This document shows, piece after piece, positions 37,577-45,026 of a stretch of 54,442 nucleotides of DNA; position 1 is the first letter of the stretch, and each line of letters begins with the position of its first letter. A program made the position numbers and the translations under genes. The stretch is from an uncultured Lachnospiraceae bacterium. Lineage in GTDB: Bacteria; Bacillota; Clostridia; Lachnospirales; Lachnospiraceae. The notes under the pieces were generated by a model. That model was given only the letters and a program-made list of their open reading frames with translations, was not told where the DNA came from and did no database searches. Location: positions 1 through 54,442 of the forward strand of contig CADBNF010000026.1 in NCBI GenBank assembly GCA_902796005.1. The letters are read 5' to 3'.

Positions 37577-38560
37577 TTAATGGGTCTGATACCAGTTTTT
37601 CGCATAGTTTTCGTAGACGTCCATTACCACGCCCATGCGTTTCTTCGTTTCCTCGTCCTCCGGCGGGCCCGCCACCATGGCGGTGTAGCAGAAGCCGCCG
37701 TCCGGGGCAAAGGTGTCCACGTATTCCATCAGGGCCTGGCGAAGCTCCTCCTCGTCGCAGGTGTTGTCGTACTTCAGCATGTCCCAGCCGCCGCAGATGG
37801 CCAGCTTCCTGCCGAATTTCTTCTTGATGCCCACCAGGTCGTTCATGGTCTGGGCCGGGTTCCAGGACTGGATGCCGATATCGATCCAGTCGGGGATGAA
37901 GGCCTCGCATTTGCCGCAGTCATGCCGCTCGATGTACATGTTGTTGTCTTTGGCGATGTCGGCGTGGAGCTTGTGGAAGGGCTTGAAGAATTCCCGGTAC
38001 ATTTCCACGGAGAAGAAGGGGGAGAGGGCGGCGGAATCGTCGTCCATCATGCCTAAAACCTCCGGGTGCATGTAGTAAATCTGCTTCTTCAGCACCTCCA
38101 CATAGAATTCGGACACATACTCCAGCAGGGCCTTGACCTCCTCCGGCTCCTCGTAGAGGGCCAGCAGGGTATCCTCAAAGCCCATGAAGGAGACCAGGGT
38201 CAGGAAATAATCCCCGCCGCCAACGGTAATATACTTTTTCTCCCGGTCAATGTCCTTGATTTTGTCGGCGTAGTATTTTTCCCAGTCGAAATTGGAAAGA
38301 TCCGGTTTTTTGATGTAATCCCGCCATTTCGTGATGTCCGGCAGCAGCTTCTGGTGGGGGTCCGGCATCGCGCCGAAATTCATATCCGGGGCACCGACGT
38401 AGCGCACGCCCCAGGAGGTGGTAATCGGGCCGTCCGGCGCCGCAACCGGCGTCAGCAGTTCTTCGTTAAACATTCCCACCCGGTCTTCGAACATGCCGGG
38501 CACGTATTCCGGGATTTCTCCCCGAAGCATCATGAAATAATTTTCTTTTGCTGATATCAT
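37577..38560 (-). CDS. uroporphyrinogen decarboxylase-like protein (MtaA/CmuA-type methyltransferase family)
   Basis: The 327-residue product has the UroD fold as used by corrinoid methyltransferases. The motif IERHDCGKCEAFIPD gives His-x-Cys, and later cysteines (AICGGWDM, GGFCYTAM) could complete the zinc site as in MtaA. It lacks the N-terminal arginine motifs of true uroporphyrinogen decarboxylase, and no haem genes lie nearby. A role in methyl transfer to or from a corrinoid or coenzyme is inferred. No corrinoid protein gene is adjacent. It is the first gene of the glycyl radical operon, with a GGAGAAGG ribosome site. Confidence 0.85.
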   Translation of the reverse strand: MISAKENYFMMLRGEIPEYVPGMFEDRVGMFNEELLTPVAAPDGPITTSWGVRYVGAPDMNFGAMPDPHQKLLPDITKWRDYIKKPDLSNFDWEKYYADKIKDIDREKKYITVGGGDYFLTLVSFMGFEDTLLALYEEPEEVKALLEYVSEFYVEVLKKQIYYMHPEVLGMMDDDSAALSPFFSVEMYREFFKPFHKLHADIAKDNNMYIERHDCGKCEAFIPDWIDIGIQSWNPAQTMNDLVGIKKKFGRKLAICGGWDMLKYDNTCDEEELRQALMEYVDTFAPDGGFCYTAMVAGPPEDEETKKRMGVVMDVYENYAKNWYQTH

Positions 38561-38577
38561 AGCCTTCTCCTAACGCA

Positions 38578-38607
38578 GGGCTGCCGGACTTTCTGCTCCG
38601 GCAGCCC
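38578..38607 (-). other. leader hairpin just ahead of the UroD-like gene
   Basis: GGGCTGCCGG (38578-38587) pairs perfectly with CCGGCAGCCC (38598-38607) around a 10-base loop. On the transcript it ends about 18 bases before the start codon, close to the ribosome site. No T-run follows, so a role in translation control or RNA stability is more likely than termination. Confidence 0.6.
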
Positions 38608-38643
38608 CTGTCCCAAATGTTCTTTTCGTATGCTTTTCGGTTC

Positions 38644-38682
38644 TCCTGTATACAGGATAACACAGAAGAAATATGGGGTAAA
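38644..38682 (-). promoter_or_regulatory. promoter and palindromic operator of the glycyl radical operon
   Basis: On the minus strand TTTACC (plus 38677-38682) and an extended -10 TGTTATCCT (hexamer at plus 38654-38659) are 17 bases apart. A perfect 14-base palindrome TCCTGTATACAGGA at 38644-38657 overlaps the -10 and the expected start site. This is the usual place for a repressor; no regulator gene is adjacent. Confidence 0.65.
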
Positions 38683-38865
38683 TGTTGCACAAGAACGTAC
38701 TTTCGGGCGGTTAGGCACGGCTGATTTGTGCGAATCTGTCCCGGAATCTTCCATGGGAGGAGCAAAAGAGGGACTTATTTTGCCGGAGTTATCCTTTTTT
38801 ATCCCGGGAGGATGGGCTATACTTACATCAATAGTTAAGGAAAGCAACCTTACAGGAGGGGAAAC

Positions 38866-38949
38866 ATGATACCGGGACAGGTACTTTTACATTGTTTGTT
38901 TGTTGAACTGCCGATAATTATCCGACGGATAAAATACAGAACTGCTTAA
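38866..38949 (+). CDS. small ORF, 27 codons, unknown
   Basis: The frame runs ATG to TAA and encodes a short hydrophobic and basic peptide that begins MIPGQVLLHCLFVELP and ends IKYRTA. AGGAGGGG lies six bases before the ATG, one of the strongest sites in the window. The stop codon touches a strong terminator. These three points favour a real small transcript. It may encode a peptide or be a small RNA with a chance frame. No family was recognised. Confidence 0.45.
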   Translation: MIPGQVLLHCLFVELPIIIRRIKYRTA

Positions 38950-38982
38950 AAAAGAGCTGCAAAATAAACGCAGCTCTTTTTT
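38948..38982 (+). terminator. terminator after the small ORF
   Basis: AAAAAAGAGCTGC (38948-38960) pairs perfectly with GCAGCTCTTTTTT (38970-38982). The A and T runs make it work in both directions. Confidence 0.9.
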
Positions 38983-39004
38983 GTTGCGCAGTAAATAAGG
39001 ACAC

Positions 39005-39037
39005 AAAGAAGCCCGGCAGGTGGTCAGCCTGCCGGGC
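39005..39037 (-). terminator. terminator after the zinc-ribbon membrane protein gene
   Basis: GCCCGGCAGG (39011-39020) pairs with CCTGCCGGGC (39028-39037); on the minus strand TTCTTTG follows. It lies about 80 bases after the stop of the gene at 39118. Confidence 0.75.
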
Positions 39038-39117
39038 CCTTTGCATTATAGAGGGGGTTATCTATGGGAAAGATTTCCGGCGGTCGCCCGCCGTCCATCC
39101 GCCTGTCCGTTGTAAGG

Positions 39118-39585
39118 CTATATCAGCAGAAACAGTATCCGCATCCACATGGGCATCATGCTTAAGGCAAAGATGATGAAAATGATTTTCAGGATGACGG
39201 ATAAGGTGCGGGCCCTGGCCATGGTAATCAGAAGCATCAGGGGCCAGCAGAAAATCCAGCCAAGCACCGTAAAGATGATGCGGATTCTTTCCGAAGGATC
39301 GGCATAAAAGGCTGTTCTTCCGGGATTTCTTCCAAAAAACCAGCTGCCGGAAGACTGTCTTCCGGTATATCCGCAGTTCGGGCAGGCATTGGAGTAGTAC
39401 TCCTGGCCGCATCTGGGGCAGATTCGGGCTTTTCGTCCGGCACGTGTCCCGCAGTTCGGGCAGCATGCGGATTCGAAAATCGTACCGCAGTTGCCGCAGA
39501 TGTGGGCGAATTCATTTGCCCCGCAGGAGGGGCAGGTTTTTTCGTTGTCGTTCACAACGGAACCGCAGTATAAGCATTTTTTCAT
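39118..39585 (-). CDS. zinc-ribbon membrane protein
   Basis: The 155-residue product has a chain of CxxC knuckles in its first 75 residues (CLYCGS, CPSCGA, CGNCGT, CPNCGT, CPRCGQ, CPNCGYTG), enough for about three zinc ribbons. Two membrane helices follow (about 103-120 and 130-153, IIFTVLGWIFCWPLMLLI and ILKIIFIIFALSM). Such proteins are common and of unknown role. The best ribosome site, AGGAGGAA, lies an unusual 18 bases before the ATG, and an inverted copy of it lies further upstream. Confidence 0.8.
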   Translation of the reverse strand: MKKCLYCGSVVNDNEKTCPSCGANEFAHICGNCGTIFESACCPNCGTRAGRKARICPRCGQEYYSNACPNCGYTGRQSSGSWFFGRNPGRTAFYADPSERIRIIFTVLGWIFCWPLMLLITMARARTLSVILKIIFIIFALSMMPMWMRILFLLI

Positions 39586-39602
39586 GGTCAGTTGGTTAAA
39601 AA

Positions 39603-39633
39603 TTCCTCCTTGTATTCTTAAGTATAGGAGGAA
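39603..39633 (-). other. inverted repeat that could mask a ribosome site
   Basis: TTCCTCCT at 39603-39610 and AGGAGGAA at 39626-39633 are exact complements separated by 15 bases. On the minus-strand transcript the second copy is the only ribosome site for the zinc-ribbon gene, so folding would hide it. Confidence 0.45.
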
Positions 39634-39710
39634 GGCCTGCCCGGAAACAGTATATTTCAGGCGGGATAGACTAAGATAATGGGAGAAAAGCGGAGAATTA
39701 GCTGTTTATC

Positions 39711-39740
39711 TGGACGAAAAGCCGGAAAATGGACTATAAT
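39711..39740 (+). promoter_or_regulatory. promoter of the DUF3786 gene
   Basis: TATAAT at 39735-39740 lies 18 bases after TGGACG (39711-39716). The gene starts 36 bases downstream of the -10, after GGGAGGA. Confidence 0.6.
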
Positions 39741-39775
39741 AAACAAAATACCAAAAAGCTGCGGGAGGATCCGGG

Positions 39776-40465
39776 ATGAGCATAGAAGCTTTCGTGAACA
39801 ATATGAATAAGGGAAAGAATGCGGTCAGCAATTACGAAATCATGACGGAGAAGACCCGGGATTTGTTCCTGACCTATGACACCGCCGCCATGGCGGAAAA
39901 AATGGGCCTTTCCGAGGATGAGGGGTATATCTATGCCCATTACATTTCACGGCTGTACAGGGTGAATAAAAAGGACGGGCTTGTGGAGGTGCAGCCGGAG
40001 AATACGCAAAGCTGGGAAAAGGCTGCATACGAGGACGCCCTGACCCTTTACGACATCCTGGGCTACGGTCAGGCCGGCGCGGCCCCTGCCGGAGAATTCC
40101 TGCAGATCCAGAACCTTTCCGACGTGCACAACGCCAGATCCTACGCAGGCTCCGGCATGAACGACCGGTACGGGAAGGAATATGAGGGCAGGGTGCAGAC
40201 CCTGCAGAAGGCGTTATCCGCCCTGGGCGGCGTGCCCTTCGGCAAGGGCGACGTGTCCATGCGGCTGCCCTTTTTTGAAAAGATGGACGTGGTGATTTCC
40301 TTCTGGGATGCGGACGACGAGTTTCCCGCGTCGTTAAATATCCTGGTGGATAAAAATATCCTGCAGTACATGCATTACGAAACCATCTGGTATGCCGCCG
40401 GCGGCCTGATGAAACGGGTAAAAGAGGCGGCGCAGGCCGCGGAAAGGAAAGATACGACGTGCTGA
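39776..40465 (+). CDS. DUF3786 domain protein
   Basis: The 229-residue cytoplasmic product matches the pattern of DUF3786 proteins, with the block VVISFWDADDEFPASLNILVD and the following QYMHYETIWYAAGGL near the C-terminus. No catalytic motif was recognised, and there is no signal or membrane segment. It overlaps the next gene by 7 bases, so the two are probably translated together. The family assignment is from pattern memory. Confidence 0.7.
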   Translation: MSIEAFVNNMNKGKNAVSNYEIMTEKTRDLFLTYDTAAMAEKMGLSEDEGYIYAHYISRLYRVNKKDGLVEVQPENTQSWEKAAYEDALTLYDILGYGQAGAAPAGEFLQIQNLSDVHNARSYAGSGMNDRYGKEYEGRVQTLQKALSALGGVPFGKGDVSMRLPFFEKMDVVISFWDADDEFPASLNILVDKNILQYMHYETIWYAAGGLMKRVKEAAQAAERKDTTC

Positions 40466-41196
40466 AGGACGCGGATATCCGGGAGCCGCTGTTTGATTTC
40501 CTGGAGAAAACCTACGGAAAGGTGCGCATCCTGGAGGAGAAAATCATAGGCAGCTCCCGGGCGGATGTGGTGATGGTGGTGCCGGAGGGACTTTACGGCA
40601 TTGAGATCAAAAGCGATGCGGACAGCTATACCCGCCTGGCCGGCCAGGTGAAGGATTACGATAAATATTATGATTTCAACATGGTGGCGGTGGGTACCAG
40701 CCATGCCGGGCATATCGAGGAGCATGTGCCGGAATACTGGGGCATCATCACCGTGGAGGAGACGGCAGAGGGGCCTGATTTTTATCTTCTGCGCAAAGCC
40801 CGTCCGAATCCGAAGATGCGGTGGATCCGGAAGCTGGAAATCCTCTGGCGGCCGGAGCTTGCGGCCTTCCAGGAGATGAATGCCATGCCGAAATATCGGC
40901 AGGAGAGCAAGGCTTTTGTCATCGGAAAGATTGCGGAGCGCATCGAGAAGGGAAAAATCGATGAACAGACGGCCAGAACGCAGATAAGCAGCCTGCTTTT
41001 CGAGCGGGATTATACAGCCATTAAAAAAACCATCAGCAATTATAAAAAAGCGGAAGCTGCCCGGCCGAAGCGGCCGATGGATCCGGTGGTGAAGTTAAAG
41101 CTGATGGTGGGAAATCCCTTTTTCGGGGGCTTTTCCGTGACGATAAGGCCGGGACGGAGAAAAAGAAGAAAGAATGCAGGCAGCAGGAGAGGATAA
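40459..41196 (+). CDS. sce7726-family protein (restriction-endonuclease-like fold)
   Basis: The 245-residue product has the sce7726 pattern: ILEEKIIGSSRADVVMV, then LYGIEIKSDADSYTRLAGQVKDYDKYYD, with the E-x-K of a PD-(D/E)xK nuclease-like core (EIKSD) and a partner Asp in RADVV. The C-terminal third is basic and helical. The start is GTG inside the DUF3786 gene. Relatives are often found with mobile or defence genes, but here the neighbours are ordinary. Whether it cuts nucleic acid is unknown. Confidence 0.75.
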   Translation: MLKDADIREPLFDFLEKTYGKVRILEEKIIGSSRADVVMVVPEGLYGIEIKSDADSYTRLAGQVKDYDKYYDFNMVAVGTSHAGHIEEHVPEYWGIITVEETAEGPDFYLLRKARPNPKMRWIRKLEILWRPELAAFQEMNAMPKYRQESKAFVIGKIAERIEKGKIDEQTARTQISSLLFERDYTAIKKTISNYKKAEAARPKRPMDPVVKLKLMVGNPFFGGFSVTIRPGRRKRRKNAGSRRG

Positions 41197-41197
41197 C

Positions 41198-42487
41198 ATG
41201 AACATAAGAGAATCGCTTATTTCCCGGTTTACCCGGTACGCCGCCATTTCAAGCCAGAGTGACGCCGGCGCGGGCAGGGTACCCAGCAGCGAGGGACAGA
41301 GAAAGCTGGCAAATCTTCTGGCCAGGGAACTGAAGGACCTGGGGCTTACTGATATTTACCTCAGTGAGCAGAGTGTCCTGACGGCCCGCCTTCCGGAGAA
41401 TCTTCCGGAGGGGCATCCGCCGGTGCCCAAAGCCGGCTGGGTCGCCCATCTGGATACGGTGGATGCCGGCGCGAATCCGGACATTTTCCCGGTGCTGGTG
41501 GTGAACTATTCCGGCGGCGATATCTGCCAGAATGAGGAAAAGGGCCTGGTTATCCGCGCGGCGGACCATCCGGAGCTGGCCCGGTACATCGGGGAGGACA
41601 TCCTGGTGTCCGACGGCACCTCCGTGCTCGGCGCGGACAACAAGGCGGCCATCGCCAATATCATGACGGCCCTGCAGTACCTGAAGGAGCACCCGGAGTT
41701 CTGCCACGGGGAAATCTATGTGGCCTTTACGCCGGATGAGGAAATCGGCCTTCTCGGGGCGAAGGCCCTGGAGCTTTCCCGCTTTCCGGTGGATTTTGCC
41801 TATACCATTGACTGCTGTGAGGAGGGAGAGCTGGTCTGCGAGACCTTCAACGCGGCGGCGGGGACGCTGCGCATCCGCGGTGTGAATGCCCATCCCATGT
41901 CCGCCAAGGGCGTGATGGTGAATGCGGCCGGCGTGGCCGTGGATTTTGTCTCCCTGCTGGACCCTGCGGCCACCATGGAGAACACCGAAGGAAGAGAGGG
42001 CTTCATCTCCGTCGGCAGTATTTCCGCAACCCACGGAAGCGCCGAGGTCGGCTTTATCATCCGGGACCACGACCGGGAGAAATTTGCACAGAAGAAGGCG
42101 CTGCTTAAGACGGCGGCGGATTTCCTTCAGGCAAAGTACCCGAAGGCGGAAATCAGCCTGGAAATCGCCGACACCTACGCCAATATCGCCGACAGTATCC
42201 GGGCCGACAACCGGGTCTGCATCGATTACCTGTACGCGGCGATGGAGGACCTGGGGATTAAGCCGAAGCCCCTGGCCATGCGGGGCGGCACCGACGGATC
42301 CTTCCTTTCCACGAAGGGGATCCTCACGCCGAATTATTTCACCGGCGCCCACAACTTCCATTCCCTGGCGGAATTCCTGCCTGTCAGTGCCTTTGAGCAG
42401 TCTGCGCGGGTGACGATCAAGCTGATGGAGCTTATCAGCGGCGGAAAAAAGACGGTGCAGCAGATTACGAAGCCGTATTTCAGATAG
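41198..42487 (+). CDS. pepT: peptidase T (tripeptide aminopeptidase)
   Basis: PepT removes the N-terminal residue of tripeptides with two zinc ions. The 429-residue M20 peptidase shows AHLDTVD, the GADNKAAIA block, TPDEEIGLLGAK with the catalytic Glu, YTIDCCEEGELV, and late AMRGGTDGS and TGAHNFHSLAEF. The ATG at 41198 follows AGGAGAGG and starts one base after the previous stop; the longer upstream frame lacks support. It ends before a terminator repeat. Confidence 0.95.
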   Translation: MNIRESLISRFTRYAAISSQSDAGAGRVPSSEGQRKLANLLARELKDLGLTDIYLSEQSVLTARLPENLPEGHPPVPKAGWVAHLDTVDAGANPDIFPVLVVNYSGGDICQNEEKGLVIRAADHPELARYIGEDILVSDGTSVLGADNKAAIANIMTALQYLKEHPEFCHGEIYVAFTPDEEIGLLGAKALELSRFPVDFAYTIDCCEEGELVCETFNAAAGTLRIRGVNAHPMSAKGVMVNAAGVAVDFVSLLDPAATMENTEGREGFISVGSISATHGSAEVGFIIRDHDREKFAQKKALLKTAADFLQAKYPKAEISLEIADTYANIADSIRADNRVCIDYLYAAMEDLGIKPKPLAMRGGTDGSFLSTKGILTPNYFTGAHNFHSLAEFLPVSAFEQSARVTIKLMELISGGKKTVQQITKPYFR

Positions 42488-42511
42488 AATAAGCTTGGAT
42501 AGAGTAAAAAT

Positions 42512-42555
42512 TACGGGCTGAATCAGCAGAAACTGATTTCAGCCCGTAGGTTTTT
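42512..42555 (+). terminator. terminator after pepT; copy A of a 44-bp inverted repeat
   Basis: TACGGGCTGAA (from 42512) pairs with TTCAGCCCGTA, the stem extends through an imperfect middle, and a T-run follows. The same 44 bases occur in reverse orientation at 45027-45070. Confidence 0.9.
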
Positions 42556-42612
42556 TCCATTCTTTTCAAAACGCAGCGCAGGGACCGCCGGTCCCTGCCC
42601 GTTTTTCATACA

Positions 42613-43230
42613 TCAATCCGTAATCACGATTTTTTCGATAACAGGCTGGTCCTCCGCCGGGATGGTACCGTTGTTGTCGACGGGTTTGGCATCTTTGGCT
42701 ATCTGCTGCGCAATCTCCAGGCCCTCCGTCACCCGGCCGAAGGCCGCGTAGCTGCCGTCCAGAAAGGTGGAATCCGCCACGGTGATGAAAAACTGGGAGC
42801 TGGCACTGTCATAGGCCTTTGACCTGGCCATGGAAATAACGCCGGCCACATGGCTGATGGGGTTATTTACACCGTTGTCGGCAAATTCTCCCTTGATGGT
42901 GGTATCCGCACCGCCGAAGCCGGTGCCCTCCGGGTCGCCGCCCTGGATCATGAAGCCGTCCATAATCCGGTGAAAGGTCAGGCCGTCATAGAAGCCCTCC
43001 TCAGCCAGCTTGATGAAATTCGCCACCGTAATCGGCGCGGTTCCCTCATCCAGCTCCAGCTTGATGGTACCGTAATCCTTTACGGTGATTTCCGCATGCC
43101 GCACCTTGGTAAATGTTCCCTCCGGCGCCGCTGCCTCCTGCGCTGCCCCCTCATTCTTATTTCCGCCGCAGGCGCAAAGGGCAAGGGCAGCCGCTGCGGC
43201 CAGGAAGAATACAAATACTTTTCTCTTCAT
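42613..43230 (-). CDS. cyclophilin-type peptidyl-prolyl isomerase lipoprotein
   Basis: The 205-residue product has a lipoprotein signal with lipobox LCAC (Cys21) and a short Ala/Glu linker. A cyclophilin domain follows: DYGTIKLELDEGTAPITVANFI, the active-site FHRIMDGFMIQGGDP, SMARSKAYDSASSQFFI and AFGRVTEGLE. It would help fold exported proteins at the cell surface. It has a consensus promoter of its own and converges with pepT. Confidence 0.95.
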   Translation of the reverse strand: MKRKVFVFFLAAAAALALCACGGNKNEGAAQEAAAPEGTFTKVRHAEITVKDYGTIKLELDEGTAPITVANFIKLAEEGFYDGLTFHRIMDGFMIQGGDPEGTGFGGADTTIKGEFADNGVNNPISHVAGVISMARSKAYDSASSQFFITVADSTFLDGSYAAFGRVTEGLEIAQQIAKDAKPVDNNGTIPAEDQPVIEKIVITD

Positions 43231-43288
43231 TTTCAGTTCTCCGTTTTCTGCAGGTCATTCGGCAGGTTATTTCTCCTGCCATTCCTAC

Positions 43289-43317
43289 AGGATAATGACA
43301 AATCCGCCCCCTGTCAA
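43289..43317 (-). promoter_or_regulatory. promoter of the cyclophilin gene
   Basis: On the minus strand TTGACA (plus 43312-43317) and TATCCT (plus 43289-43294) are 17 bases apart. The gene starts about 60 bases downstream. Confidence 0.75.
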
Positions 43318-43481
43318 CTGTGTACAGCCGGAATTTGATCCCCTGGGCCACAGATATCCTTTATATGCGGGCGGCTGCGAATCCCGCACCGACAGCAATA
43401 TCGCCCTTTACTAAAAGGAAAACTGCACAAAAACAGACCCCTCCTTCTGTAAAATCTGCTTCAGAGAAATACGCAAACCGC

Positions 43482-43510
43482 TTGCCTCGGACCGTAACTC
43501 ATGCTATAAT
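43482..43510 (+). promoter_or_regulatory. promoter of the ion transporter gene
   Basis: TTGCCT at 43482-43487 and TATAAT at 43505-43510 are 17 bases apart. The transcript would begin just before the riboswitch-like leader, about 180 bases ahead of the start codon. Confidence 0.8.
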
Positions 43511-43514
43511 ACGC

Positions 43515-43597
43515 ACCCGAGGGAGTAACAGCCGTATTTTACGGAGATCTGTCGTCACCACGGGAAATCCCGGCAGACTTTAAATTGTGAGACTCAT
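43515..43597 (+). ncRNA. candidate yybP-ykoY (manganese) riboswitch
   Basis: The leader contains in order the conserved strand GAGGGAGTAAC (43519-43529), a hairpin CCGT...ACGG, and TGTCGTCACCA (43550-43560) inside a helix closed by TCTG/CAGA, with a GGG-AAAT-CCC inner hairpin. The closing segment GAGACTC lies at 43589-43595. Known yybP-ykoY RNAs share GGGGAGUAGC, the internal-loop GUCGUCA and a final GAGAC/AGACC segment, and bind Mn2+. The closing strand overlaps the left arm of the terminator. Folding of the aptamer could therefore prevent termination, giving expression when Mn2+ is high. The P1 helix is short here. The call rests on motif recall, not on a covariance search. Confidence 0.7.
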
Positions 43598-43618
43598 GTA
43601 ATATTGCATGGGTCTTTC
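43591..43618 (+). terminator. leader terminator ahead of the ion transporter gene
   Basis: GACTCATG (43591-43598) pairs with CATGGGTC (43607-43614) with one G-U pair and an 8-base loop, followed by TTTCTTT. It lies 80 bases before the start codon, so it acts as an attenuator rather than a gene end. Confidence 0.75.
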
Positions 43619-43699
43619 TTTATGCCTGGCTTACCGGCAAACTGCTGCAGATAGTCAGGCAGAAGGCCCCCGACAAAACAAAAGAGAGGCTTAAAACAA

Positions 43700-44974
43700 A
43701 TGAATCCGATGATTCCCGCACTGATTATTTTCATTGTCATGTACGTCCTTCTGCTGATTCTTTCCGAGCATCGGTGGATTGTCGCCCTGGCAGCAGCCGC
43801 GGCATTTCTCCTGCTGCGGATTCTTCCGGTGGGAAATGTGCCCGGCGCGATTAACTGGAACGTCATCCTGATGCTGGGCGGTACCATGGCGACGGTGGAA
43901 CTGTTTATCCAGAGTAAAATGCCCCTGAAAATGGCGGAAGGCCTGCTGAAAATCACGCCGAACGTTCGTTGGGCAATTGTGGCCTTAAGCCTGTTTGCCG
44001 GCATTATCTCCGCCTTCGTGGACAATGTGGCCACCGTACTGATGGTGGCGCCGGTGGGTCTGGCCGTAGCCAAAAAAATCAAGACCAACCCGGTTCCGGT
44101 TATTATAGCCATCGCCGTTTCCAGCAACCTGCAAGGCGCGGCCACACTGGTAGGCGATACCACCTCCATCCTTCTGGGCAGCTACATGAAGATGGGCTTC
44201 AATGATTTCTTCTGGTTCAAGGGACGTCCCAGCATTTTCTTCGCCACCGAGGTCGGCGCGCTTTTAACCATCTTCGTACTCCTGTTCCTCTTCCGGAAGG
44301 AGAAGGCAAAGGTAGAGGGCGGCGGCACCACCAAGGTAACGGATTTCATGCCCACCGTGCTCCTGCTCGGCACCATCGTTCTGCTGATTGTGGCCTCCGG
44401 TTTCCAGAACAAGCCGGAGCTGACCAACGGTATTATCTGCTGCGGCATGGCCGCCATCGGCATTATCTATACCATTATCCGCCGCAAGGGCGTCAAGGTG
44501 GCCGGGGAAGTGGCCAAATCCATTGACTACAAAACCCTGCTCCTGCTGTGCGGCCTGTTCATCGTCATCGAAGGCCTGAACGCCGCCGGTGTTATCGACG
44601 CCATCGCCCAGGTATTCCTGAAGGTCGGCGGCAGCTCGCCCGCCATCATGTATGTGATGATTGTGGTGGTATCCATCGGTATTTCCGCCTTCGTGGACAA
44701 TATCCCCTATGTGGCCACCATGCTTCCGGTGGTCTGCAGCATTGCCGCCACCATGAACCTGCAGCCTTACCTTTTCGCCTTCGGCCTGCTGATCGGCGCG
44801 ACCCTGGGCGGTAACATCACCCCGGTAGGCGCCTCCGCTAACATCACCGGTATCGGTATCCTGCAGAAGGAGGGCTACAAGGTCGCCACGAAGGATTTCA
44901 TGCGCATCGGCGTGCCCTTCACCCTGATTGCCGCCGCCGGCGGCGCCATCTTCACCTGGATCTTCTGGGCATAA
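43700..44974 (+). CDS. ArsB/NhaD (IT superfamily) ion transporter; possible manganese exporter
   Basis: The 424-residue membrane protein has about eleven helices in two inverted halves. Each half carries the motif SAFVDN (GIISAFVDNVATVLMVAPV near 100 and GISAFVDNIPYVATMLPV near 330). Re-entrant loops AISSNLQGAATLVGDTTS-like and LGGNITPVGASANITG follow. These are features of the ArsB/NhaD/citrate-type ion transporters. The family carries arsenite, Na+/H+ or organic anions. The manganese-riboswitch-like leader makes divalent metal export a serious possibility for this member. It stands alone between two copies of a terminator repeat. Confidence 0.88.
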   Translation: MNPMIPALIIFIVMYVLLLILSEHRWIVALAAAAAFLLLRILPVGNVPGAINWNVILMLGGTMATVELFIQSKMPLKMAEGLLKITPNVRWAIVALSLFAGIISAFVDNVATVLMVAPVGLAVAKKIKTNPVPVIIAIAVSSNLQGAATLVGDTTSILLGSYMKMGFNDFFWFKGRPSIFFATEVGALLTIFVLLFLFRKEKAKVEGGGTTKVTDFMPTVLLLGTIVLLIVASGFQNKPELTNGIICCGMAAIGIIYTIIRRKGVKVAGEVAKSIDYKTLLLLCGLFIVIEGLNAAGVIDAIAQVFLKVGGSSPAIMYVMIVVVSIGISAFVDNIPYVATMLPVVCSIAATMNLQPYLFAFGLLIGATLGGNITPVGASANITGIGILQKEGYKVATKDFMRIGVPFTLIAAAGGAIFTWIFWA

Positions 44975-45026
44975 AAAGCTTCGGACCCGGCGGTCCTGTG
45001 AAAGCCATTGAAATAATATAGATAAT

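Larger units (their letters stand above)
38561..39117. other. 557-bp intergenic region with a small transcription unit
   Basis: The region holds the promoter, operator and leader hairpin of the glycyl radical operon, a 27-codon ORF at 38866 with a terminator, and the terminator of the zinc-ribbon gene, all listed separately. A possible -10 (TATACT, 38818-38823) for the small ORF has only a poor -35. The remainder (about 38690-38790) shows nothing recognisable. Confidence 0.7.
43231..43699. other. 469-bp divergent regulatory region
   Basis: The region lies between the cyclophilin gene (minus) and the ion transporter gene (plus). It contains a promoter for each, and on the plus side a riboswitch-like leader with terminator, listed below. 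The stretch 43320-43480 shows nothing else that I recognise. Confidence 0.75.

Noticed and set aside
37577..38560. True uroporphyrinogen decarboxylase HemE
   Set aside because: The N-terminal arginine motif of HemE is absent and a His-x-Cys zinc-type motif of the methyltransferase branch is present.
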